Below are positions 45,840 to 60,654 of a stretch of 64,000 bases of DNA, one piece after another. This stretch comes from Limnanthes douglasii subsp. nivea. Lineage: Eukaryota; Streptophyta; Magnoliopsida; Brassicales; Limnanthaceae. The notes under the pieces were generated by a model. That model had not been told where the DNA came from, did not search any database, and saw nothing but the letters and a program-made list of their open reading frames with translations. Where the stretch lies: NCBI GenBank assembly GCA_036936605.1, contig JAUPFV010000001.1, positions 318,582,250-318,646,249 of the forward strand, in the 5' to 3' direction. The translations under genes were made by a program, and so were the position numbers. Each line of letters opens with the position of its first letter. Within the stretch, counting starts at the first letter, position 1.

Positions 45840-48090
45840 AGAGTTTGATGACGACCTCTTAATTCCAGAATTTTGGATCGAGAATCCCAAAATCGTCTTT
45901 CTGCAAGGGAAACATAATAGTAGACCATTTCATATTAGCCCCATAAATTTTCAACTCATGTCCAGACCAGAGGAAGCGACGGAGATATTGAGAGATCTAT
46001 TTTAGAACCCTAAAATGGAGGTTGAACATGAAAGATGAGTAAGCATGGGAGGTAAAGAGAACAAATTTGACGAGTTGGACCCGACCATCATAAGAAATGT
46101 ACATGGAAGTCCAAAAACCTATATGTGAGGTAAGGTTTTGAAGAAGAAACCGACAATCAATATATGAGAGTCGACCAAAATAAGAGGGACTCCCGAATAT
46201 TTTACCCGAAAGGATCCAACCGTATACCCTAGAATGTTTATGAGGTCATTTATGAGAGTATGGTTGACCCTAGAGAAAAATAAATGGTTTTTTTCGGGCT
46301 GACTTAGAGACCTCAAAGCTCAAAAAACTCATTCAAACACTCTTTTATGAGAAGAAAAGAGTTAAGATCGCCATGATATAAGATCATTAAACATCAACAA
46401 AACATAGGTTTACTATTTTAAGCTTATGAAATTCCTCGTAGAAGTTGAAATTCACGTCATTAGTTTTCTCTATAAGAATAGAGGACACGACTTGCATTAC
46501 AAGAATGAATAGGAAATGAGAAACGAGTCGTCTTGTCTAAGCCTTTTCCTACCTTGGAAATTACGGAACGAGTCTCCATTAATATTGATACTGTTTGAGG
46601 GAGTGTTGATACATTGAATGATCCAGGTGATCATTGTTTCCGAAGAGTCTATGGTGACTAGAATGTCCAAAATAAGATGTCAATGAACATTGTCAAAGGC
46701 TTTCATAAGGTTGCCTGTTAAAGCTACATTTTTATCTTTGCTATTGGTATGGTAACCTCAGATTAGTTATTGGGAAAGAATAATATTGTATGGGATGCTT
46801 CTCTTGGACACCAAAACAGCTTGTTATTTGTCAATTATATAGGAAAACTAGTATTTGATCATATTGACCAATATTTTAACGATAACTTTGTAAACGGTAT
46901 TGCATAATGCAATAGGCCTAAAGTCAACAATAATAGTAAGGGAGTCTTTCTTGGGGATAAGGTCGATAGATGTAGAGTTAGAAAACTTACCTTAGTTATA
47001 AAACTTGAGGACCCCATTGTAGATATCTTCACTCACTATGTTCTAAGAATTCTTAAAAAAAATGGAGTTACCTTTATCAGGCTATGATGATTTATTATTT
47101 CTGATATAAAATAAAGAAGATTTAATTTTTTCGTGTATTACCGGCCGAATCATAGAATATTTATCTTAGGGTAACCTGGAGGGTTCCTACTGCCAATAAG
47201 GTCTTTGAAATGACTAACCAGATCACTTTGCTAATTTGAGACTGAGACAGTCTTGTTTCGAAGAAATATGAGTTTTGATACTATTATTAAATAGTTTGGT
47301 GTTACTATTACCAAGTTTGAGCCAATTCTCTTTGAAATTTTGCTTAAGAAAGATTTTTTTAGCTCTCTTGAGGAAGATGAGTTTTGAGGATGACTATATT
47401 TCTTTAGAGTGATGATAAGAATTGAGAGGATTTTGAGCAAGAAGTGACTACACATGAAAGAGGTCTTTTTGTGCAGCGGAAACACGGTTGTTGATGGCAC
47501 TGTATTTTTTGCGGTTAAGATCACGAAGAGAGAAAGAGACGGTGTTGAAGGAATCCATAAGAGCTGAGGAAGGGCCATAATCAAAGGAGGTCATAGATAC
47601 GAGGAAATGTATGTTTGTTAAGTCTATTTGAGTATTTATTTTGTAAGTAATGTAGTTGAGAAAATCTGATATCTTGTGAGTAAATAATATGAGTTTAAGT
47701 GTTTTATAATAACCAAGAGGCTGCCTCTTAGATTAGCTTTATGATTATTAGAGATAATACTGGTGTTGTTTGTAAGGTTCGAACAATGCTTGGTGGACAA
47801 GTCAATTTTGGGAAATTTGGATATTTTAGGTAAAAGTTAGAAATGTTTTACCAAGATAAAGCTTTATTGCAAGGTCGTTGGTAATAGAAAAGGCTTGATG
47901 GTTGGTTGTATTTTGGGAAAGCTTGGATGATATATTTATCTGATTTTTTTTTTGCTTGATATTTAATAAAACGAAAGGAATTTGTGAGGAAAGCACATGC
48001 ATAAAGTTACAAAAGATGTAGTTGTAGTTATTGAAGCGAAAGTAGACATAAAAAAAATTATGGCTCTTAGCTAGCTCCACTCACATTAAT
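45840..48090 (-). pseudogene. LINE (L1-type) body: endonuclease remnant and reverse transcriptase
   Basis: On the minus strand from right to left: a possible endonuclease remnant (48090-47600, weak); then LNRKKYSAINNRV and FLKQNFKENWLKLGNSNT (about 47540-47290). RT is at about 46990-46800 with [31 protein letters not shown] and KRSIPYNII, the LIPK...DFRPI.LCN..YK motif of plant L1 elements. Then NILGYTVGSFRVKYSGVPLI (about 46230-46170), and MYISYDGRVQLVKFVLF and RRFLWSGHELK (about 46100-45950). Stops and frameshifts are frequent. About 450 bp expected between here and the zinc region at 42838 are missing at the element G insertion. Confidence 0.82.
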
Positions 48091-48816
48091 AGCTTAATTT
48101 GACTACTTAATAGCTTCATTTGACTACTTAATAGTCAACGAATATCATGAATTAATAAACTATCTACCGGATCTAGTCCATAAATGTATTTGGCTTAAAA
48201 ACCTAAAAATGCATTGTAAGGCAACATGATAGGCTTTTCTCATATAAAAGACTATTTCACCTTTAAATTATAGCAACCTAGTCAATGGAGTTTTTTGTTT
48301 GATGGTCTAAAAACGATGAGACAAAAAAAAAACCAAAATTAAAGTTTTAAAGTAAAAAACTTAAAAAAAAATATCATCAATAGTTTGTTTTAGGGAGTAG
48401 TGTGAAAATTGACTTCCTTCATCTTTAAAACATAAGATGCAGTTCAACAATTATCAAATAGGTTTTTTTTTTAACAAAGGTCATGCTAAAATTTGATTTC
48501 AATAAAAAAAAAAAAGTAGGAAGTGAATTTAAACCCTAGAAGGAAGAGATATCGTGGACCACAGTTGTTTCTCTAATGGTTCGGGCTGAAACCGCAGACA
48601 TACTTCAATTGGAGCGAAGTAAGGCCCAAAATTAGAAGCCCATGAAACGAAAACCCAATCAACACTGTATCTCATCTCCTCTCTATATCGATTGAACCAG
48701 TTTAGCAAGTTTTTCTTATTCTATATTTCTACTCAATCTCTAATCCGATCAACAAAAGTTCAGTAATCAATCAATTAATCAATCGATCGTCGTTTTTTTT
48801 TTCTATCGAGATCATC
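48091..48816 (+). promoter_or_regulatory. Upstream region and 5' UTR of ATG101
   Basis: AT-rich with poly-A and poly-T runs to about 48540. The stretch 48660-48816 is CT-rich (atctcatctcctctctatat) and leads to the ATG, as expected for a plant 5' UTR. No clear TATA box or start site can be fixed. Confidence 0.5.
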
Positions 48817-50910
48817 ATGAACTGTGAAGTTTGTCATCTCAACGAACTGGTAAAGCATCAAAACACAATCTCAATCTTTGTTTTTCTTGCTGTTGTTGTT
48901 GTTTAAGCTTAATTTTGGTGCTGAATCTTTGTATAGGAAGTCGAACACTTCGAGATTCGCGAGGTCTTACGCTGTGAGTTGCTTTGACTAATAGCTTACC
49001 CAAAATTTTCGGTTTAAGAAAAAAAACCCTTGAATTGGAATGTGCTATGACCTAATAGTTGAGTATAATAAGCTGTCGATTTCACGTCAATTTTGTTAAA
49101 CTCAGACTCGGGTCGAATTTCGTAGCTATACTGCTGTTGTAGTTTTAGCTGTATATAAACATATATCATTTACAATGCGTACTTTAGTTTCTATAATGAT
49201 ATTTCATGTTGCTGTTTTTTAGTTTCTGTTGTACATTGGCGTCTGGAAATTGACCTTTGGGTATGAAATCGGTGACAGGTATCTTACACACGATTGTATT
49301 TCATCGAGCTCTAGGGCTTATCAGGCCGAAAGATGTCGATTTGGAAATTTTCGACATCACATATGTAAGATATCTCAGCTTTCTCTACTGTAGTCTGTGT
49401 ACCTAAAGATTATGTAGCTATCTTTGTGGTTTCAAGCATTTTAAAATCATCATTTCGGGTTTATAGAAACTAGTCTTCGAAATATCAAACGTACCATTAC
49501 TAGTCCTCCCGAGACATTTTGCGTGTGATTATAAGTTGGAATACTAATTTCTTTGGGTTAGAAGGACCAGCCGTGTCTGATTTTAATTACTCCGAGTACG
49601 ATTAGGTTTGATAAATAGGATACTCGCTTTTCAACTTAGTCATAGTCCAGGGGGACTGGCCAGAATTCAAAGCCTTGAGCCTCTAAACAATATGGTGATA
49701 TTGCAGGTTCAGTGTGGTGACATGGAAGTTGAAAAGAAAATCAATGAGAAGATCGAACAGTTCATAACTTGGGTGGAGAAGCACCCGAACAAGAAAAATC
49801 AGGTCCCTAAAGTTATACTCTTTGAATTTAAGCTCGATTTATTATATGACAATCTATTTAGTGATTTTATTGCACTGCATTAGTATCGGAAATTCGTTAG
49901 CTTACAACTTTTTTTCTGTGGCTAAGTTATATAATCTTTGAAGTAAATAATGCAGATATGTGTATCATTCTATGAAGTGAAACCCAAATCGGCATGGTTC
50001 TCTAACAAAATCGAACGCCGATATTGGGAGCAGTGGTTTATCAATCTGAATATATCTCAGCTTCCAAAACCACATTCTAGCAAGGCTATTCATTCGAAAG
50101 TGGTAGATACAGGAGGTACTTGTATAGTTGTATACACAGCGTCTATCAAGTTAGGGCTTGTTTGGTTTTCAACTTTTATAAGCTATAATAAAACGTATTT
50201 TCATGGAAAGAAGAAGAATTCGGTGATTACAATATTTATGAAAAAAAGGTCAAAAGTTATATAAGCCTAGAAGCTGATATTTTAGAAACAGTTTCGGTTT
50301 TTTTTTCTATCTTATGAGCTTAAGAAGCTAGTTATTTAAACACAACCAAACAATTTTTTCGCTCATCAACCTCCTAACGTTAACGTTGATTTTTGATGAA
50401 AATCGTATATTTTTGGTCGCCTCTAATTTTACTTATATGACTAGCAGAAGCTTCTGAGGAAAGAAATGCACGTAGGACTGCACTTGAAGCATCTATTCTA
50501 AAGGTCTTATTCCAAATCGTAACTTTTGTCAATGAAAAAAGTGATCATGTTCCATCCATATCGGAGGGTGTAATTTATTTCCCCCATGAGATTACAATTC
50601 CAAGGTCAGCTTTCTTTTTTTTCCATTTGACCGATTTATAGTCAGGGATAACTTATGCGTTTATAATTCATTATGCTGCGTATTAATATATCTAACACCA
50701 ATTTCTAGTTATGTTTTGCTTAATCTAACATGGATTATTAATGGGTGGCTAATTCTAAAATTTGTGAAAATTTGTTCCACTTTGTAAAATTTGTGAAACT
50801 CACGGTGTATCTGCTGTCCACCCTTTTTACTCAGTTCACCAGATTCTACATTTAGAATGGACATGATTAAGCGGATGCTGCAGTCAGGTCATCCAACTAT
50901 GCTCAGTTAG
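48817..50910 (+). CDS. ATG101: ATG101, complete gene (seven exons, 214 aa)
   Basis: ATG101 is a small HORMA-domain protein that binds and stabilises ATG13 in the ATG1 kinase complex. It acts in the cytosol at the start of autophagosome formation. Exons: 48817-48849, 48937-48973, 49279-49364, 49707-49802, 49956-50115, 50448-50604 and 50835-50910. All introns have GT...AG ends, and the joined frame is open, 645 nt with the TAG stop. The protein begins MNCEVCHLNELEVEHFEIR and has HTIVFHRALGLIRPKDVDLE, KIEQFITWVEKHPNKKNQ, SAWFSNKIERRYWEQW and the C-terminus MIKRMLQSGHPTMLS, all as in plant ATG101. Length is normal for the family. The SAWFSN segment lies where the WF finger is in animal ATG101. 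Exons 5 (part), 6 and 7 are repeated at 1-902 and 24727-25581. Confidence 0.95.
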
Positions 50911-53636
50911 TATATCAGCTGATCCATTGCAGTCAATGACTCAATATATCACCTTGATCCATTGCAATTCTATCATCGAATTTGTAAAATAATTGGTTCC
51001 ATACTTCATAAAGCTCGAGTATGGGACACGTAGGATTTCAGCTTTTATAATGTTTGAAACAACTTCTTTATAATGTTTGAAACAACTTCCAGTGTAAATA
51101 TATTTTAATTATGTTTATATGTGATTAAAGGTGTGTTTGGTTTATGTAATTTACAATGTTTTATGTTTCTCATTTTCGATTAACATCTAAACTGATGTTC
51201 GATTCAGAACTTGGGTTTACACAGTTTGAAGGCAAAGAACCCCTAACCCCCGGAGTTGAAAGTGCCATTCAAATTATATTTGTATCAAAAGATTTTGGCT
51301 GTTTCTTTTTTTTTTGCATTTATGGTCACTAATGGTGATAAAGATGTGCAAAAAAAACCAACAATAGTGGTTATTGGTTTAAAAGAGCGACGGTTGTGAT
51401 AAAAAATTAGATTAGTAGTTGTTTTGAAACAATTGATCAACATAGTTTCGGTGACTATGATGAAAAATGTGTAAAAAAGACTCGATTTGAGCATAAAATT
51501 GAGGAATCGGCTGAAAATTACTCTAACATGCTAAAATTATGATGGTGTAGAAGGATTAAAGTGAGAGTTGTAAAATTATGATGGTGTAGAAGGATTAAAG
51601 TGAGAGTTGCTGATAACCCTCCAGAAATTGGAGAAATTGAATAATAGATAACCATGGAGATTTGGTACTATAAGATTTTTAACCGTATCTTTAAAGATAC
51701 ATACAAATTTTAATTATTAATTATTTTTAACTCTTTAAAAACTTCTTACATTTTAAATTTTAGTTCAAATGTTTTTTAAAGTTTATATTTTTTATTTTTT
51801 TAAAAATAACATAATAAAATTTGAGTTATTTTTTAAAAAAGCATTTTTTCCAATCAAATTATATGCGATTACGTAATTGCAATACAATGGTTTTTTTCAA
51901 CTAAATTAGACGTGATTTTACGAGTGAAACATATTTTCTTACTCTAGACCAATATCACACCTCATTTACCTATATTTTCGCAAATGGAACACAATTTAAA
52001 TTTTAATTTGGTTTTTTTTAAAAAAAAAATCTCAACACAAAAATACACATATTGTCAACTCAAAATTCACATATTTTCATAAAGTTAGTTGTTTCAGGCC
52101 CAATTTTTTCAACATAAAAATGCACATATTATCGCAAAATTAGATGTTTCGTATTCATTTTTTTCAACACAAAAATGCACATATTTTCGCAAATATAGTT
52201 TTTTCATACCTAATTAACACTCATTTTCATAAAACAAGTTTGCATTTTGTTTTTTCACACAATCAGACTTATTTAGCAATTCCAATTTCTAAAACTATTT
52301 TCTTCTTATTTTTGCAACATATTTCACGTATTTTCACAATCCAACTATTGCTTTTCCGTAACCAAATTACAAGTAATTCTGCACTTGGAACAAAATTGCT
52401 TTTTCATAACCAAATTATACGTAATTTTACAATTGGAGCACATTTGTTTTTCAATACTAATTTTGTACCCCAGTTACACGTATTTTTGCACCTTAAACAT
52501 AGTCTAATTTTGTTTTAAAAAAACATCTTTTATAGTTTTGTTCGTCTTAAAAAAACAAAACTAATAGTAAATTTGATATTGAGAGATATCATTTGAAAGA
52601 CATAACATTTATAAAAAAAACAAGAGAGAAAAAATAGTTATGGTATTTTTCACACTACGAGGTGGTTATTTGTAAATATTCATTTATCACCATGAGGTTA
52701 TCTGTACTTTATCAAACTTTGAGCATTTATTGATAAATAAATTTGATTTGGGGTTTTTATTGGTAGATTTCCCAAAATGATATAATTATTATTTTCAATA
52801 TTATTACATTTGTTACTAAAAAAATATTATTATAAAATTTAAAATTATAATTAAAAATAAAAACAAAATTAATTTGGAGTCCTTTTTCCTCCTTATTGAC
52901 CAAAGGCATCTCATATCACAATGAAAACAAATATATGATTAGTTGATAAAAAAATCATTTATAATGTTTTTATCAATTCGAATGGGATACAGTTATATTT
53001 ATAATACAAATAATCTTTTAAAACGGGATGAGTGACATGTGTTAAATAATACACGTGTTAATCGTTTATTAAATTTTTATATTTGATAATAACCAATTAA
53101 TCAATTTATGTTTAGGGTATCGTAATCTTGTTGTAGACCATGTAGGCTAAATTTCTTTTATTAAGTCTTCTTCAAGGTATACCTCATCCTCATATGCATT
53201 TCGTATCGACATACTATCTTCAAAGACCTTGTCATTTACATTGTCATACATTCTCCAAGGTATACCTCGTATATTTTCTACATCTCATATCGTTATGTCA
53301 TCTACAAAGTATACATCTTCCTTCCGCGTGGTTTTTTGATAACCTTTAGCTGCTCCACAAGTGACACTATAATATGTTACTATTATGATCCCTTACCTTT
53401 CGAATAAGGTATAAGTCGTCTAGCGAGATATGCTCTTATCGGGTTCCCCTTAGTTCTTGAATCATATATCATGTATTTGTTTAAGGATTCTCACCATAAA
53501 TTTTGATGAGGTAAGGTTCATTATTTTTTTTAAAATTTGTATACTATAGATGTGAAATGATATCATCTTGAATTCACAGTGGTTCAATTCAAATTACCAC
53601 GTTTTGACGTGACACCTTACATGCATATTTTCTAAC
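50911..53636. other. AT-rich DNA downstream of ATG101, copy C; no gene seen
   Basis: Same content as 903-3628, with the 39-bp duplication at 51532-51609 and the degenerate minisatellite at about 51848-52508. Confidence 0.7.
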
Positions 53637-54357
53637 TGATAACCTAAACCGACGTTAAAAATAAACAATATGTTGATATGAAGAAAGTAATGATAAACAA
53701 TATGAAGAGAATAGATAATCGGAAGGAATAACAGTGGAAAAATAATTAACTTGACATATTTTTTATTTCAAAATTTGGATCATTGACAATTTTTCTTATC
53801 TCTCTATTTATATCTCTCCTATACTTTTACATTTATATTTATCGAGTAACCGTTATCGATTCACTATATTAATCGTGCCTTTAATATCGATCACATTACT
53901 AATAAATGCAGGAGTATGTTCCTGAATAACGCACGTATCGATACACGTCTCACTTTGTGGTGACAGATAGCTTGGAATTAAAGTGTTTGGTATGTGCTTT
54001 CATCGAATAAAATACTATCCAATTGGGCTTCAAATTTAAATTCTTGGTTTGCACCTCTATCACATAAAATGCTATAAACCCGTGTTTTGAGTTTAGGTAC
54101 TCGGTTAATGCTTCCTTTGGGTAAAATGATACTCTCGTTTCATGGACTCATGTTCACTTTTGTTATTCTATGTTGGTCGTCTCGTCAATATCTCGATGCT
54201 TGTCTCTCAGAAATGGTTGCATCTTCTTATAATTGATCATCGGATAATAGTACCGTATCGTATTATATGCAAACTACTTTTAATCTTATTAGCTTCCATT
54301 GCATATTACCTCATCATTATAAGGAATATACCCTGCCTGTGGGGTATAACCTTATCA
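53637..54357 (-). repeat. 3' LTR of element M, copy C
   Basis: Counterpart of 3629-4349 and 28308-29028, with the same LTR ends and PPT complement. Confidence 0.8.
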
Positions 54358-55213
54358 AGACTCCCCCATTGTCTTTTAAGTAATAAATTTTGATTTTTTA
54401 AAACTAATTACTTGAATAACTATCGAAGTAATTTGGACGCGGTAAATAGTGAATATGAAACATTATCGTATAAGAATATGTGATAATAATTTTATATTAT
54501 TCAATGCACCATTAGCGTGCATTGTGCTACAAGTAGGTTATGCTGTTACACGTGGAGGCGATATTGTTATTAATATATCTCTTTCTTTTGAAACGTTTTG
54601 CATATGTGATTGTGTGTCAATATCGGGTTATTTCGCTTTCTTAATAGTTTCGTAATATAATAAGGAGAATTATGTGGGTCGTAGAGGAAAGATGAATATG
54701 ATGGCTCATATCGGTTGGGAGCAATGTGCCTATAAAAGGATGCAACTTCCTATTTTTGATGTTTTCCTACAAGTAGCTATTGTAAGATTCAAAAAATATA
54801 TCTACAACTTTATCACTCAGGCTTTGAACTCGTTGCTATCATATTAACCGGACTACCTCCTCGTTGTTCATAAACAAGTACGTAACTTATCAAATATTCT
54901 TACTGATACTTGCAGAGTTAGTTGTTGGTTTGAATGGTTAGTTGATTGAAGCGACGAGGTTGCGAATTGAACTAATAAGGATTCAACTTTAACTCTGCTA
55001 ACTCTAGTGATATCGTGGAAATGACATTTAGGATGATGTGCCCAGAATCCCTTTCTATAGCTAACTTCCTGAAAATCTAGAGAATCAATTTTAAACGAAT
55101 TGTTGATAATCTCTCTTATTTTAACCCAGAAGTTTCTCCTAAAATAGATTTATAAAAAAAGTAAAATTTGCAACACTGCCCTTCCGTTGATAAACGTGGT
55201 GAAAGGGAGATAA

Positions 55214-57696
55214 TTGTTAAACCAGGTTTTTGGTAAGTTGACCACTAGTTACAGTCAAATGTTAGAGGAAAAACATAAACTTTTTAGGCTCAAATATGGC
55301 ATCCTTGACTCGGTCGTAACTACGTGCCAGATATGGGAGAGTTTCCCCACCAGGTTAGGGAAAATGAGACCTATTTTTATACAACTGTATTGGATTGGGG
55401 GTTGCGGGCACCCCATTCACCCTCTTATTAAAGGTTTATGTAATTACATTCACATTTTGTCCTACCCAGTGGATAATGAATAGTTGGCGCATGATGCTTA
55501 ATGTGGCGTTGCGTTCAAGGGTGTTAAATATATTTATTAGTTTAATATACTTCTTAGCCAACGTTGAGGTTAAAAAAAGGGTAAGAACTCCTTCGATTAC
55601 ATATATGCATGAGGTGGAATTAAGATGGTGACTCTATCCTCATCTCACCATAATGAGATTTTTTTTTGTTTATGTCTCGGGGAAGTGAGAGTATCCAGTT
55701 GTTGGAGAGTATGGGTAACTTGAGAGATGGATGGAAACACGTAAGATATGATTTAACATATTCTTATTTGGGGCTTGTTGTCATACGTTTACTCATACAA
55801 ACCATTTATAAATTTTAGATTTGGATGCAGATTCATGTCATTACCAACAAATGTAGAAGAAGGTTTACGATAGGGTGATATTAATCCACTATCAACGCTA
55901 TCCACTACTGCATATTCAACGTGGTTCATGGATTTTTACTCGCTCTTTACCCAAATAAATTTTCTAGTTGGCGGACTTAAGGCCTATACCAGATTTGAAA
56001 ATGGGTGAAGAGAAGGAGGTCAGATTGACTGTGACTGTGGAGGTAGCTAGCTCAGAATATATTAAGTGTCTGTTGATGAAACACATGTAAAATTATGAAA
56101 AAACAAAGATGAGGTTGAATATCCCCAAGAAGAGAGAGGGTAGGAAACCGTGGAGGGAACTTCGGGCAAAAGGGCTAAAAGGAAGCGAGTTGGCCATAAT
56201 ATCGATGCATAAAATAATTGGGGAAATGAGGTCCAGGAAAAGAAGAAAAAGAAAAAGAATTTGTGTGAAGCTGAGTCGGTTGGCAATAATGACTTATTTG
56301 GAAATCTCGAAGTTAGCTGAGATGAGCAAAAAAAATAAAGATACATGCGTGGTTGATCCTTTGCTACCTAGAAAAGATCAAGTGGCTTGTCAAGGTGGGC
56401 CTTCACATCTGGTTTTCATTGGAAGGTCGTATGTTGATGAAAAATGGAGGGGAGGGGGCGTGTCTGGTAGGATAAGTTTGGTTGACGAGGCTGCCACGGT
56501 AGAAGAAACTGATCCATCAGGAAGTGGAACGTTTTCTCTACCACCAAATGGAGAACAAAAAAATTTATATTCTAGAAACAGAAGGGATAAAATTGATCAT
56601 TCAGTCGATATTGTTTTTTTGGATGAGAATTATGGTACAACACGGAATGTGCCCGATGTGGTTCCCTCAATGATTCAACAACCATCACTGGTAAATTACA
56701 TTGATGAGACTTCAGTTGTTGAGCTTCCCACACCTTATATGCTATTGCATCGACAACTTTGGTATTGCCCTCAATTCTTGTACTGTGACAAGATAGTAAT
56801 GGCAGAGATTATTCAAAAGAGGGAGAATTAGGAATATAAGTATATACAATTTTTATTAAGTTTTTGTAACATTTTGTTGTAGTGTAAGACTAATTATTCT
56901 GGAGATCATTATGTTGTAGAGCCATAAAAACCCTATGGTGCTAGCATACCGGCGGATGACTCCAACTGATATTAAAACAAAGGAGGAGTTCAAACCCGAG
57001 CAGATGGATTTTGGTTTGGTCAAAGGTTTGAATCCTCAATTGGTGAGGTATAAACGCGCATATGCATCCTCACGACTTTAGTGTGGGAACTTAATCATAG
57101 AGAAGACAAAATTGGATGATGTGCTAGCAACAGCCAATGCTGAGAGGGATGCACTACAGACTGAAAGAGGGAGTTTATTGCACTTAAGGATACCCTAATT
57201 GAGCATTGTTCGGTGCGAACAAAGCAAAATAATGAGCTAATTGTTCAAAATACAGTGTTGTTGATTCAAAAGGTCGTTGAAGTGGAGAAGGTGGAGATGT
57301 TATCCACCAAGATGTGTGATGTGATGAATGGGAATACGAAGCTGAAAGTTGAGGTACGCGGACTCTGAACGGATATGGAAAAAATGAATATATAGGTAGT
57401 TAAGAATAATAAGGAAAAGAGGGATAAAATTAGACCATTACACATAATATGTATCTGAGGTGCGATAAAATACTACGATTCAAGTTTTAAAATAGAATCC
57501 AAATATAAACTTGGGTGATCTTAATTTTTTTATGCCTAAGGATGAGCGTCCCGACGCTTCTAGCAATGAGAAAGAAGAAGAATACAAAGATAAGGATTAC
57601 GGTGGTGGAGAAGATGAAGCCATTGCAACCGAGATGAGAGAACTATTGAAGTTCAAAGAGATATACCGCCCGTTAGGTCAAGATAAAGAGGTTTGA
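55214..57696 (+). pseudogene. Antisense extra ORF of element M, copy C
   Basis: Same state as copy B: central-domain frame at 55395-55631, 240-codon linker frame at 56109-56831, coiled coil at about 57100-57440 and acidic tail at 57511-57696. C-specific changes include A/T to G near 57167 and one near 57392 that creates a stop in the coiled-coil frame. Frameshifts prevent a full product. Confidence 0.6.
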
Positions 57697-58389
57697 GTTG
57701 AAGGTGTACCACCTCGTATGGAGTGAAAAAATTATGTTGCTACTGTGAAGGGTTTGCTTATCCAAGGCGCTTGTTTTTGTTTATAGGAAGAAATGTATAT
57801 GTACCTAAACCATTGTTATTTTGTTGAAGGCTCAGTTTTATACTTATTATTATTGAGTTGAACTCATTGTATATTCATCTCTCTATTTTATGTGAATCGT
57901 TGAGATATATAGTGATGTTGCCACTGGAGGGTGGGGGAGGTTTGGTATACGTGATAGACTAATTAGTTTGGCTATGGCCCCTTGCGTGACCTCATGGGCT
58001 TAATTTGTAGACTAGTTCGCAGCGTTGAATTTTAGGCTTATAAGCTTGGTTATTTAACTAGTTTGCTAGTTTGACGTGTATCATCAAGCCTTAATGCAGT
58101 CTTTTGTGTAGCATTTGAAGCTTGTCTGAATGGCCATCACGTTTATTGTTCTTTACCTGTTACCCCTTCCTCATAGTCGTTGGAGAATTAATGTTCCTTC
58201 TTTTTTACATTATGATTTGTAGAAGGCGTAGTCGATAGTCGAAACACAGAGATCCATATTGATTGAACATGAAGGATAGTAATATATTTTTAGGCAGGAA
58301 ATGAAGTTTCATAAATGAAATGACTTACATTGTGCCTCATAAAAAAACCTCCATGCGCCACTATGAGGGAAATAGAAAGCACAATCATC

Positions 58390-60654
58390 TTACAAGGATT
58401 GATGATATAATTTCAAGTGGTTGAAGTTTCTTGGGTATGTCAATTGGTTGAGGTTCCTTGGGTATTTCAAGAGGTCGAACCGGTCTGTCATCAAACATTT
58501 ATAATATTCTTCCCGAACTCGAGTTTGGTTGTGGTGTTCTTTGATGAGGTCAATGGTGACTCGTCGCTCGACAATATTCTCCTCTTCCGTGTAATGTTCA
58601 GTTCGATGACTTGTGATGATTATTTCAGCGGGGACAATAACCTCCCTACCATACACTATAAAGAAAGGAGTTTCACTAGTTTTTGAACTGGGTGTCGTTT
58701 GGTATGCCCAAAGTACCTCAGCAAGCTTATCAGGTCATTTTCCCTTATCAACCTCAACTTTTTTCTTTATCCCATCGAGGATGGTTCTGTTTGTCACTTT
58801 TATTTGCTTGTTTGCTTGAGGGTAGTAAGAATTTGGGAAGTGTTGTTCTATCTCATACTTTCGATAAAAGGTTTTCATAATCTTGCCTTGAAAATGTGGC
58901 ACATTATCTGCCTTTAAGATGCGTGAGATCCCAAACCGGGAAAGGATTTGGCTTTGTAAAAATTCATAGATTTTTTGAGCCCTTGTTCTATATAGTTCCT
59001 TTGCATCAATCCACTTCCTGAGATAGTTAACAACTACCACCAAATATTACCTCTTGCATATGGCCATGGGAAAAGAGAAGACGAGGTCAATTCCTCATTT
59101 ATCAAAATGACAAGGCATGGGGGTGATACTCGCTAGGTATCATGGCAGGTAACTTGTGTTGGTGCATTGTTGACATGCATAGATACCTTGTAAAATAGCC
59201 TCAGTATCGACTGCTAACTTGGGCCAGTAGAAACCTGGAAGGAGAAAATGACATATTAAGATACGGTGTCTATAGTGTTCCCCGACGATCCCCTCATACA
59301 GGTCTTTGAGGACTAAGAGGGCTTCATCTCTGCTAAAAAATATAGCATGGGTCGCGTAACACTTTTATCTGTAAAGGACATTGTCTAGTATAACATAGTT
59401 GGTCGCTCATTTTGAGGTGCTCGGGCCTCAGATTTGCTATCAGAGAGGACTTGGTCTCGTATGTATGATAAATACTCTTGTCGCTAGTCATCGGTGATAT
59501 TTGTAGCTATAACCTCAGTCAGTATGATGTTAGCGTCTACCGTTGGTCGTCTTGTAAGATTACGCTCGGGTGCTCAATAGTGATTCTTTCATTCGCTAAG
59601 AAATCTGTAGCTGAATTATCAAGGTGAGGATTTAACACAACCAAATTTATGTTCCATTCTAAATACGCCCTCATAGACTCTTCTTTTTCCTTGAACAAGT
59701 CTTTTGCTCGACTTATCACTAGTTGGGAATTTAATTGTACTCATATAATAGTTGCTTCACATATAAGGTCCAACCTCATACCTCCTAACACAACCCCGTA
59801 CTCAGCCACATTGTTAATGAAGCTGAAACCAAATTTACTCAAATGCATGATTTCCTCCACGAACGGTGTTTTTAGAACGGTATCCGCACCCCTTCCAGTT
59901 AGGGTTGAGGCTCCATCAGTTTTGACCGTCCATTTTACATGGGACTTTTCCTCATCATGTTAAGTTTCTTTCTCGTTGAGTTCGTCTCTTCCGAATTTGT
60001 AAATAAAATTGGTGATGACTTGACCCGTGATCATCGCGCAGGGCTCGTACATAATATAATATTCCCCTAACTACATTGCTCATCTCGTGAGTCTTCTTAA
60101 GATGTTTAACTTTTGTAATGAAGTTTTAAAAGGGAAAGATGTTCATATAATAATTACATAACTATGAAAATAAGGCATCATTTTGCAGGCGACCATACCA
60201 GTCTTAAAACTAACTTTTCTAGATTCAAAATCTTGTTTCAGCATCAATGAGGCTCTTTTTAGCATAGTAGATGGGTCTTTGGAACCCTTCAAGTTCAAGT
60301 TCTCTAAATAGGACACCATTGACTGCAAAACTGGAAACCAACAAGTAAAAATAAAATGGATCACCTCGTATTAGGACGGATACGATTTTAGAGGAAACCA
60401 TATATTCTTTTAATACACGAAATATATCAGGGTACTCTTTGGTCTAGTGGAATTTCCTAACCGGCTTTCAAGAAGGGGTGGTTATTAAACGAGGAAGTGG
60501 AGATTAACCGAGACAGTGCTGCGAGCCAACGCGTCAGCTGTTGTACTTCCTTGATGTTTTTTTATGACTCCATGGATAGTAACGTTGTGACTCCTTGAGG
60601 TCTGGTTCGATAACATTTTATTGACAATGTAACCCAGGAATTTGTCACTACGCA
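58390..60654 (-). pseudogene. Element M pol, copy C: integrase, RNase H, RT end
   Basis: Integrase C-terminal part is at 58390-58656, core at 58735-59043 (ADNVPHFQGK, PQANKQIKVTNR), RNase H at about 59537-59964 and RT end at 60485-60654. The E-to-K change in the integrase is shared with A and B, so it predates the copies. Confidence 0.83.

Larger units (their letters stand above)
53637..60654 (-). mobile_element. Element M, copy C (3' part, interrupted by T)
   Basis: 3' LTR at 53637-54357, antisense ORF, integrase, RNase H and RT end. Interrupted at 60655 by the T LTR after the sequence acgca, at the position that equals 10315 in copy A, where M is uninterrupted. The missing 5' part of M may lie beyond the window. 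Confidence 0.85.
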